Shown here one piece after another: positions 55,546 through 64,000 of a DNA stretch of 64,000 bases; the first letter of the stretch is position 1; the number at the start of each line of letters is the position of its first letter. The notes under the pieces are model-generated. The model did no database searches. It saw only the letters and a program-made list of their open reading frames with translations, and was not told the origin of the DNA. The position numbers were made by a program, and so were the translations under genes. Source of the DNA: Beroe forskalii (Eukaryota > Ctenophora > Nuda > Beroida > Beroidae); the NCBI GenBank assembly GCA_011033025.1, contig WFMF01000007.1, forward strand, positions 930,001 through 994,000. The letters are read 5' to 3'.

Positions 55546-55665
55546 AAAGCAAAGTAGCTCTCGAGTTTTGAAGTAAAGAAGTAGGTATTAACCCGAAAAG
55601 TACTCGAGTAACTTTCAGGTTAATGCCTACTTCTTTACTTCAAAACTCGAGAGCTACTTTGCTTT
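55546..55665. repeat. 120-bp hairpin with 48-bp near-perfect arms
   Basis: Left arm starts AAAGCAAAGTAGCTCTCGAG and right arm ends CTCGAGAGCTACTTTGCTTT. The arms pair over 48 bp with one G-T type mismatch around a 24-nt loop. Very low divergence implies a recent origin or selection. Candidates are a tiny foldback MITE or a small-RNA hairpin precursor; the perfect pairing is more like an inverted-repeat element than an animal microRNA. Confidence 0.85.
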
Positions 55666-56312
55666 AGTTTGTAAACTCATGAAGGGACGAAAGGTACCGC
55701 AGAGGGCTTCTAAACAAAATATGATAATTAATGAACTAGTTACGAGAATAATAAAACCTAAAATTTGCAATTCCCAAACCTCAACTTATTAACCGAACAA
55801 TAGAGTGAATTTCTGACTTAAATAACTTAAGTTCTCCTTACTCTCAGGAGGTTGAAGTATGAACGTCTTAAAGTTATAACTGATAGTGATACGAGAATGT
55901 TATCATCTATCAGGAGCTTTCCAAAATCATGTGATTATATCGTCGAACAAATACAATTCGTCGTAATGAAAGAATATAAAATCACAAATCTTCTCGCGGT
56001 TATATATGCAAATCGAAATTTTTGAGGATTTGGGAGGAATCATCACAGCTGCACATCTATTACAACGAAATAAATTGATGAGTTTAAGCTGACATGTGAG
56101 GCCATGTTGGCCCTCTTCACAAATTCAACAGAGATCCTAGTACAGGACCCTATGGCCTATTCGCTTAGGGCTTCATAGAAGAAAAGACCCACTTGGGAAG
56201 TTGTGAATCCCCTCAATTTGTTAAAGCCAGTAAGATGTGCAGCCAGTAAGTTTGAAAGTCCGTGCACGAGCAGCAGGACAGGGAGCTTAATCGTTCGGAA
56301 TATACTCATATA

Positions 56313-57300
56313 GGGGGGAATGTCACTGTCCCAAATGTCCCTGTCCCAATTTACTTTTTTTGAGTTAGGGACTGTCATTTGAGACATTTGGGACAATTGG
56401 GACAAATGAAAAAGTGGGGAAAAATAAGTGATTTTCAAATTTGTCCCTGTTTTATCATTCAAATAATTTCTGTCTATTTCTGTCAGAAATTTATATCTAT
56501 GCTACTAAACCATGGTAAATTGAGCGATCTGTTTAGTCCCAGTAGCACGCCAGTAGCAGGTACCATTATTGCGCCAGTAGCACTTTAGTATCACGCCAGT
56601 ACCGCGCCAATAAAGCTTAAAGCCAGGCCACCAGTAACACGCCAGTATATGATCTGATACTGGCGTGCCACTGGCATGTTACTAGCGTGATACTAGTGTG
56701 ATACTGGTGCGATACTGGCGTGGAGCTGGCGTGATACAGGTGTGATACTGGCCTAAACGGATAGCTCAATTTACCTAAAGCATACTTCTACTCTACTATA
56801 CTAGGTAAGTTAATAGGTCAGTTCAACTGATATTTAACATTGAAGCAGCTGTTGTTGCATTGGAACTGCCATCTTTCTCATATCATAATATGTTGTGAGG
56901 AAAATAATGCTAAAATGCTGATCACAAACACAACCATTTGAGTCCCATTTATCTCAGTCCTTAACGTCATATTCCTCCCAAATGTCACATTTGTCCAAAA
57001 TGTCACATTTGTACCAAATTTCACATTTGTCACAAATGTCACATTTGTCCCAAATGTCACACTTTTCCTTGTCGAAATTCATTTTTCTAGACCCATTTTT
57101 TCTGTTTCATGTGTCCCAATTGTCCCATTTGTCCCATTTTTTACCAGTTGCAAGTCACTTTTTGAGTCCAAATTGCCCCATTTTCTCTGCCCCAATTGTC
57201 CCATTTGTCCCAAATGTCTCATTTGTCCCAAATGTCCCCTTTCTCCCTGTCCCAATCCACTTTTTTTGAGTTAGGGTCAATTGGGACAGTGGCACCCCCC
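56313..57300. mobile_element. ~1-kb MITE with GGGGGG...GTCCCAA ends
   Basis: Ends GGGGGGAATGTCACTGTCCC and (reverse complement) GGGGGGTGCCACTGTCCCAA are inverted and flanked by ATATA on both sides (56308-56312, 57301-57305). TTTTTTTGAGTTAGGG recurs near each end, and ATTTGTCCCAAATGTC units fill both subterminal regions. No transposase. Superfamily not settled. Confidence 0.75.
56511..56775. mobile_element. Foldback nested in the 1-kb MITE
   Basis: GGTAAATTGAGCGATCTGTT at the left is mirrored by AACGGATAGCTCAATTTACC at the right. Between them CACGCCAGTA units switch to TACTGGCGTG units at about 56650, so the whole 265 bp is a palindrome of tandem 11-12-bp units. Confidence 0.75.
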
Positions 57301-57305
57301 ATATA

Positions 57306-58660
57306 GGGCCATTTTCATTAAACGTTGAATAGTTCTATTGGTCCGCTGTTTTGGCCTTTATTTAGCCGGCTTTTTTAACAGCCCAGCGGACAAAAATCGA
57401 ATAATTTTTGAGCCATTTTAACCGGCCCCTTGGACAAAAAAGCAGTTGTCACACGGAGAAATTTTTACTCAAGAAAGCCACGAAAACGAACTAAGTAAAT
57501 TATGGCAGCAAAAAACTCAAGTCGAAGTCTTATATCAAGATTCAGGTCATTACTTCATTATCTATGCTATATAATGCCCTGATTTCTCGCGAAATGAGAA
57601 AATAGAAACCTAAAACGTATGAAGGTAGATTCTTCTCTGTTGTAATTATAACTTGTTAGGCAAGGATGCTGCGGTTAATAGATGAGGAGAAGATGTGCCA
57701 CTAAGCTAATAGGTATCTATAATCAAATAGGTAGCTACTGCCACAGCCCACAAAGGAGCAAAGGGGTGGGTATGACTGTCTGTAAATAAGTAGATTGGTA
57801 ACTCAAGAAAAGTGAAAACGGACACAGACAAATCAGCAAATCGGCGAATTACAGTTAATTATGAATGAACGGACAAAACTTAATTTAAACGGACAGGAAA
57901 ATTTGTCCGCAGGGGTGCCAATCCCCACTTTCGAAACCCAATGAGCCAATATGACCAACATCCCTTATTTTATACTTTTAGACTGCTATCTCAGTATCTC
58001 TGCTTCTCTAAAAGTTACATTTCAACCCGAATCATTACACTCCCTGATCAACGCTTTTAAGCTATACCTAATGTATTGACTATTGCGACTATTTAGCTTG
58101 CTGATCGTTTGGCAGTTGGAAATATTCAATAAAGCTGAAAGCAATGATAAAGCAATAATAACTTAATTTCCTGCTTGGGAACCTCTTAGTCCTCTATGTG
58201 GGTGTCAAATTTATCATCACCATTTACCCCCAGCATTCACCTCCCAGAATTCTTCTCAATAATTTTTAATATTGGTACCTACAGGGACTGATTAATTCTT
58301 TAATTCTTTAGTTCTTTACTTGATATTCATATTGATATACATAGTTATTAGTTATTAGGTTCATAGTTTAAAATTAATCATTTAGAGATTTAGGGACCTA
58401 CTTACCGAGCTTTTAACCATTTCCAATCTTAAAAATTCATCTTCAGTACCTCTCTATGTTCTTCCGTATATTACAATATGTAGGTACATATGTCCTGTCT
58501 TCCTGTTCTTTCTCATTATGGCTTGTTTTCGTGGAATGAAACGACTTAAAAATCTCCTGCACAGCTCCACAGGATTGAAGAAAGAAAGCTCGCGCATGGA
58601 GAATGTAACTCGAGTGTGTAACAAAATTAATATAATTACATTCAATTAATTTAACATGAA
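57306..58660. other. Intronic stretch, no features seen
   Basis: CGGACAAAA-type words recur at 57340-57440 and 57870-57905 but no element ends were defined. No exon recognised. Confidence 0.4.
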
Positions 58661-58669
58661 ATGCACCAA

Positions 58670-58985
58670 AACCCGTCCAAAACCCGTTCAAAACCTGTCA
58701 AAAACTGTCTTAAATCTCTCCAAAACCCGTCCAAAACCCGTCAAAACTTGCAGAAAAACCCGTTCAAAACCCGTCTAGAACTTCGTTAAAATATGTCTAG
58801 AACCCGTCCAAATCCTGTCGAGAACCTGTCAAAAACCCGTCAAGAACTTGTCCAAATCCTGTCCAGAACCCGTCAAGAACCCGTCAAGAACCCGTCGGAA
58901 ATTTGTTTAAAAAATATTGAAACCTGTTTTAATTCAGTTCAGAACCTGTCTGCAATTTTTTTCGAACCTGGCATTCGCCTGTTAA
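58670..58985. repeat. Second AAAACCCGTCC tandem array
   Basis: About 28 degenerate 10-11-bp units of GTCCAAAACCC and GTCAAGAACCC, same family and orientation as 47820-48290. Confidence 0.85.
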
Positions 58986-59489
58986 CAACCTGTCGATCAC
59001 TGACATTGGATAATTTTGTTTTTTCACAGGCCAGGAACTGTCCTCGTAATCTGCTTCACCTACATTCGACTCGATTGAATTGTACACAATTTGTAACCTT
59101 AACGGTTAATTTTACAATTTCAGTTACTACTGTTTTCACCAACTAAACTTTGATTATCGACCAACCTCTGCCACACTGAAAGCAATCCAACTGCAATATC
59201 CTCCGTTATTCAAGTTATACCCATTCCCAATCTTGAGATCTTAAATTTGAAGGAAACGTCAATAAATCTCAAAAAGCTGCAGCACAGCATTAAACAGTAG
59301 TAGCGTAATAGAAAGCTCTCGCATAGAACTGATTGTAATCTGCACGTGCAAAAAATTGGTTCCCATAGCAACAGCACCAATATGCACCACTTCGCCTTCG
59401 TTTTCCTTGATATTTTCTTGGCATGCTCAAATTTAAACTGTGCGCCCGCACAAACAGACATTATTCACGTGCTCTTACGAAATTATATA

Positions 59490-61475
59490 TAAGACTAGCA
59501 GGCCCGTTGGGCCTGCAAATACACAGCTCACTCGGCGCTGCTACGCAGCACCTCGTTCGCAAATTTCAAATCAACTCAATACTTTTTACCGCATCAAAAA
59601 ATTCCGACCACATCAAAAGTTATGAAGCTCCAAAATTAAAACATCATTAAACAGAAATGAACGCGCGCACAGTTAATCTGCACGTGCAATTTCCCCAATT
59701 GCGCGCGCGTTGCCATGGGGCGTGACGTACAAAGAAAAAACACAATTTGCGACTTTATAAGTAAGACTAGCAGGCCCGTTGGGCCTGCAAATACACAGCT
59801 CACTCGGCGCTGCTACGCAGCACCTCGTTCGCAAATTTCAAATCAACTCAATACTTTTTACCGCATCAAAAAATTCCGACCACATCAAAAGTTATGAAGC
59901 TCCAAAATTAAAACATCATTAAACAGAAATGAACGCGCGCGCAGTTAATCTGCACGTGCAATTTCCCTATTGCGCGCGTTGCCATGGGGCGTGACGTACA
60001 AAGAAAAAACACAATTTGCGACTTTATAAGTAAGACTAGCAGGCCCGTTGGGCCTGCAAATACACAGCTCACTCGGCACTGCTGCGCAGCACCTCGTTCG
60101 CAAATTTTCAAATCAACTTAATACTTTTTACCGCATCAAAAAATTCCAGCCATATCAAAAGTTATGGAGCAGCATTAAAGAGAATTGAACGCGCGCAATA
60201 TGTTATCATAGCAACGCGCGCGCATATATCCATACTGCACGTGCAGGCTTCAAAATGTGCCTACAAAAGGACAAAAAACGTTACGGACGTACATAATACA
60301 GAGGTTACGAAATTATATTAGAGACCAGCAGGCCCGTCGGACCTGCAAATACGAAGCTCAATCGGCGCTGCTACGCAGCACCTTTTTCGCAAGATTCAAA
60401 TCAACTAAATACTTTTTACCGCATCAACATTTTCCAATCAGATCAAAAGTTATTACGAATCAACGGATTCAAGTATTCAAAACAGCTTCAAACAGAAATG
60501 AGCGCGCGCGCAATATGTAACCATAGCAACGCGCGCGCATATATCCATACTTCACGTGGGCGCCCCAAAATGTGTCTACGAAAGGACAAAAAACGTTAGT
60601 GTTACTACGTACAAAAAATAATAATATTACAGAGGTTCCGAAATTATATTAGAGATTATGTGCACAGCGTGGCCATAGGATAAAAGCGAACAGAAACACC
60701 ACAAATTACTACGTCGAAGTTCAATTAAGTTGAAGAATAGAAGGATGGAAGATGGGTGTTGCAACGTTTGGATGATGGATAACATCACGTGATTAGCATA
60801 TGTATGGAAGGTGATCGCTGTTCTATTCATCATTAATTTTGCTCAATTACTCTCGGCTCTTACTCTTGTCTGCATTATAATCAACTAGCAGGCCCGTTGA
60901 GCCTGCAAATACACAGCTTACTCGGCGCTGCTTCGCAGCAGCTCCTTCACAAATTTAAACCCCTACAATTCGTATCAATATTAGTTGAATACTTTTACCG
61001 CATCGAAAAATTCGAATCAGATCAAAAGTTACGGAGCAACGTATTCAAAACAGCATTTAACAGAAATGAACGCGCGCACAATATGCAGCCAGAGCAACGC
61101 GCGCGCTTATATCCATACTGCACGTGGGCGCCCTAAAATGTGTCTACAAAAGGACAAAAAACGTGACTTACAGAAAACATACAGAAAGCGCGAAATTATA
61201 AGTAAGACTAGCAGGCCCGTTAAGCCTACAAATACACAGCTCACTCGGTGCTGCTACGCAGCACCTCGTTTGCGAAATTCAAATCAACCAAATACATTCT
61301 ACCGCATCGAGAAATTCCAATCAGATCAAAAGTTATGAAGCAACGCGCGCAATATGTAACCATAGCAGCGCGCGCATATATCCATACTGCACGTGGGCGC
61401 TCCAAAATGTGTCTACAAAAGGACAAAAAACGTGACGGAGGAACATAATACAGAGGTTGCGAAATTGTAGTGTTT
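59490..61475. mobile_element. Head-to-tail array of six GCAGGCCC-hairpin repeat units
   Basis: Unit starts at about 59493, 59765, 60034, 60323, 60884 and 61205. Each has ACTAGCAGGCCCGTTGGGCC (hairpin), CTCACTCGGCGCTGCTACGC and AGCACCTCGTTCGCAAATTT, TTTTTACCGCATCAAAAAAT, AAAAGTTATG, then a CG-rich tail with GCGCGCGC, ACTGCACGTG and ACAAAAGGACAAAAAACGT. The first two are about 97% alike and the others more diverged. Tandem arrangement and the minus-strand hairpin plus CTAGT end suggest a Helitron/Helentron-type non-autonomous family; a SINE is an alternative. Open frames are artefacts. Confidence 0.75.
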
Positions 61476-61575
61476 CTCCTAATTATAGCGTTTCAACTTA
61501 AATCTAAAATGTTTCTACCTCTTTTTTTGAAAGACTTCAATATCAAATAATTTCTTGACATATAAAACGACGCAG

Positions 61576-61698
61576 GTTACATCAGCGACAGTGAAGCTAA
61601 GAAAGGTCTCTGTAATGGCGAGAGCAAAGCTCCGATGGTGGAACAGAAACTCTACCCGGACAACTGCCTCAGATTCGACCTTGTCTGCTGTGCCACAG
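61576..61698 (+). CDS. ABCG-type ABC transporter, coding exon 2
   Basis: Acceptor aaacgacgcag; GT completes the Gly codon from 43907: GYISDSEAKKGLCNGESK, then APMVEQKLYPDNCLRFDLVC and CAT. The LRFDLVC part matches the start of the ABCG nucleotide-binding domain, where a beta strand of the VEFKDLSY type precedes the Walker A. Donor gtacgt, phase 1, in frame with exon 3. Confidence 0.75.
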
Positions 61699-62466
61699 GT
61701 ACGTGGCTTCAGATAAACAGGGTACAACAGTTACATACGTTTGATGCGCATATCCATATGTATTTATGTAGGGTGTATGTAAATAATTTATCTCCCGTTT
61801 TCTCCCATTTGAATTTTGCATCTGGCAACTTATCTACTCTACATATTCTGTTGGAAGTATTGCAACAATCTGCTCGACATCTGTTGGAAGTGTTGCAACA
61901 ATGTAAAATCTTCCATTGTACACAGAATTATATCATGAAGCACCTGTTCACTTGAGTTGATGTATTATCATACTCACAAAGGGCTTCCTCGGTCAATGTG
62001 CAATGTACAATGTACATCATACAATGATATAATCAAGGACGTGTCAAGTTGTAATATTTTACACATGCTGAAGCCATTCAAAAGCTCAGATATCATAGAT
62101 TTATCACTTTTAAACTTATTTTATTTTAAAGATAGCCACACTTGCATCACTGTCCTGAATCAGCACAGCAATCTCAGTTTTCAAATTTAAGCAAATTCGA
62201 TTATTCGATTTTACTCGATAACAAAAGTTGATTTCAAACGCTCTTTGAAATTTAAACTTTTTTAGAGATAAGGATTTTTCTAGTCTCGTGATCAACTGGT
62301 ATGCAATTGGTTGAGCAGAGAAAAATGCAATTTTGTACGCTATCGAATCACCATTCTCAGCCTTGATAATGACCCTACACTCATATCAATCACCTATTAT
62401 TTTATCATACTACGTACTACTTATTATCCGTTCTGTAACCTATGTCAACCGTACATTTCCCTTCAG

Positions 62467-62584
62467 ACCGTGGCATAAAGCTGAACAAATGTTACGGCGA
62501 GTTTTACGGGAAACAAGTGACTGCGATCATGGGACCTTCTGGATCCGGGAGATCTACTCTCCTCAAGATCCTTGCTGGTGTCAA
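62467..62584 (+). CDS. ABCG-type ABC transporter, coding exon 3 (Walker A)
   Basis: Joined to exon 2 it reads DRGIKLNKCYGEFYGKQVTA and IMGPSGSGRSTLLKILAGV. AIMGPSGxGxST-L-x-ILAG is the ABCG Walker A context (P-loop, ATP binding). The invariant Lys of GxxGxGK is Arg here (AGA). Gene order and the beginning of the fold fit an ABCG half-transporter. Donor gtgagt at 62585. No later exon lies in the window, so the signature motif, Walker B and membrane domain are not visible. Confidence 0.88.
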
Positions 62585-62686
62585 GTGAGTCAACTTAATA
62601 TCAATACACTTGCTGGTGTCAAGTGAGTCAACTTACTAAGCTACTATCAAGCCACTTGCTAAATGCTGGTGTCAAGTGCGTCAATA
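62566..62686 (+). repeat. Triplicated donor of ABCG exon 3
   Basis: TTGCTGGTGTCAAGTGAGTC at about 62569, a second copy with an intact GTGAGT about 42 nt downstream, and a third (GCTGGTGTCAAGTGCGTCAA) with a changed donor at about 62663. The exon's last bases plus donor are the repeat unit. Confidence 0.85.
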
Positions 62687-62834
62687 TCTTGGGAAAGCGC
62701 CCAAGCTCATTAAAACAGAAAAGTTGAATTTTGAGCGGCTTTGATTCCACTTCATTTTGTATTAATAGATAAAACGGTTGTAAATTTGAAGATATCAAAT
62801 TTACGATATTAATTTGAAGATTTTGTCTTATTTT

Positions 62835-62977
62835 ATCACCACCAAAACCGTTGGACGGTTGGTCTAGTAACCCCCGCTGGTTTGGATGTTATCAGCCCAT
62901 TTTGTCTCTTTTAGGTTCCGTTGTCACATCCAAACCTGGGGTTACTAGACCAACTGTCCAACGGTTTTGGTGGTGAT
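62835..62977. repeat. Hairpin with ~54-bp arms
   Basis: ATCACCACCAAAACCGTTGG, then GGTCTAGTAACCCC and GGTTTGGATGT, mirrored by ACATCCAAACCTGGGGTTAC and CCAACGGTTTTGGTGGTGAT. Loop about 35 nt, few mismatches. A foldback/MITE-like unit in the ABCG intron. Confidence 0.85.
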
Positions 62978-62997
62978 ATCTGACAGATGTATGTAGT

Positions 62998-63235
62998 TTA
63001 AACCCATGTTACTCAACCGTTATTCGGACCCCCTTTATTCGACCCCCGTTATCTGACCCCGTTATTCGACCCCGTTATTCGGACCCCGTTATTCGGACCC
63101 TGTTATTCGGATTCTGATTGGGCCCCTGTTATGCTGGACCCTGTTATTCGACCCCGTTATTCGGACCCCGTCATTCGACCCCCGTCTGACCCCTGCTATT
63201 CAGACCCCCGTTATTCAGACCCCGTTAGTCGTATT
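62998..63235. repeat. CCCGTTATTCGGACC tandem repeat
   Basis: About 15 degenerate copies of a 13-15-bp unit (GTTATTCGGACCCC or GTTATTCGACCCC). Confidence 0.9.
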
Positions 63236-63311
63236 TAAACTCATTTCAACATAATCAAGTCGAAAATCCTGTAAACATAAATTTCTTCAAATCCCTAATA
63301 ATTCAGAAAGA

Positions 63312-63978
63312 TTGAACTGCGCACGTGCTCGGATTGTAGGCAGTGAACGTCAAATCTTCCTGAATGAGCATATTAAAATTAGAAAAGTTAATGCAGCAAG
63401 ATTCCTTGGGATTATAATTGATGACAATCTACGATGGGATATGCATCTGGAGCATCTTGAACAAAAACTTAACAGTGCCATAATAACAATCAAGAGAATT
63501 AAGAAGTTTATACCCAAGGAACATTACATCAAACTTTACCACAGCTTATTTGCATCTCACCTTTCTTATGGTATTTCATGTTGGGGATCCTCTTGCAAAG
63601 CAAAGCTTGAAAAAATATTCTGTATCCAAAAACGGTGCATTCGTCTTCTTTTTGGCAAAGAGCTTAATTTTGACCATGCAGAATTTTACAAGACATGTGC
63701 CCGAGTCAGATCCATTGATGAGCATGTGGCTCCCAAAAATTTTGAACTTGAACATACCAAACCACTGTTTAATGAGCACAAACTTTTTGACTGTCCATAA
63801 TTTGCATAAGATGTTTTTATTGAATGAGCTTTACAAAATTCAAAAATTTCGATATCCTATCCCATTGTCTAATTTTCTTCACAAAACACCTGACTCAGCT
63901 AGAATGGGTAGGAAGAACAGCTATATCCTACCCCCATTATCATCTCAATATTTCAAGAAGCCAATTTCTCTATTCTAG
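63312..63978 (+). mobile_element. LINE reverse transcriptase C-terminal fragment, frameshifted
   Basis: The first frame (63312-63800) contains FLGIIIDDNLRWDMHLEHLE, then LYHSLFASHLSYGISCWGSS and IFCIQKRCIRLLFG, the typical region after the catalytic motifs of non-LTR reverse transcriptases. A -1/+1 shift near 63785 moves the reading to another frame that continues NLHKMFLLNELYKIQKFRYP to a TAG at 63976-63978. No catalytic motif is in the window, so the copy is 5' truncated. It lies in the sense orientation in the ABCG intron. Confidence 0.82.
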
Positions 63979-64000
63979 CATTTCTGTCTGGAACCGAATT

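Noticed and set aside
59440-61448. Several 60-117-codon frames with TSRPVGPANTQLTRRCYAAP
   Set aside because: Same short frame in each copy of the hairpin-type repeat, without a longer conserved protein.

Overview
This window looks like nuclear DNA of an invertebrate animal. It has short exons with GT-AG introns, a recognisable exportin-4 (XPO4) gene, an ABCG-type transporter gene, Penelope-like and LINE retroelement remnants, several non-autonomous DNA transposons and an exceptional amount of tandem repeat. A run of exactly 100 N at 30174-30273 shows it is scaffolded draft assembly. The phylum cannot be told from the sequence alone.

Layout. 1-6518 (+): 3' part of an unrecognised coiled-coil gene, whose second-last exon is preceded by a 2-kb, 72-bp minisatellite made of reiterated splice acceptors. 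7054-7905 (-): 5'-truncated Penelope-like (GIY-YIG) relic. 8188-20658 (+): XPO4 exons A-K, covering roughly the N-terminal half of the protein. 14611-21003 and about 21926-30173 are arms of one inverted repeat: the second arm carries XPO4 exons F'-K' on the minus strand, and the next exon (L) lies in the central spacer, also on the minus strand. Neither copy has the C-terminal half, and the right arm stops at the N gap. The arms differ by SNPs, repeat lengths and a 978-bp hAT-like insertion, so they are two diverged copies: either two haplotypes joined tail to tail by the assembler or a true inverted duplication.

30274-43450: a gene-poor second contig with GC-rich repeats, a composite inverted-repeat element (32.2-37.8 kb) enclosing a roughly 0.9-kb ACTCG/CGAGT palindromic satellite, and a 2.7-kb 39-bp minisatellite. 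43823-62584 (+): three 5' coding exons of an ABCG transporter that join in frame across a 17.7-kb first coding intron. That intron holds an antisense four-helix membrane protein gene (44732-45205) and many mobile elements: a piggyBac-like element with TTAA ends, a nested foldback, a 1-kb MITE, a perfect hairpin, and dispersed or tandem GCAGGCCC-hairpin units. 63312-63978 (+): a frameshifted LINE reverse transcriptase C-terminus.

The most striking pattern is that many tandem repeats here are not in the middle of introns. Their units straddle exon-intron junctions, so a genuine acceptor or donor with its first or last exon bases is copied 2 to about 30 times. It occurs in three neighbouring genes (coiled-coil, XPO4, ABCG), and a fourth gene has a 25-bp unit copying its stop codon. 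This may reflect a genome-specific mutational process acting at exon edges, with possible effects on splice-site choice.
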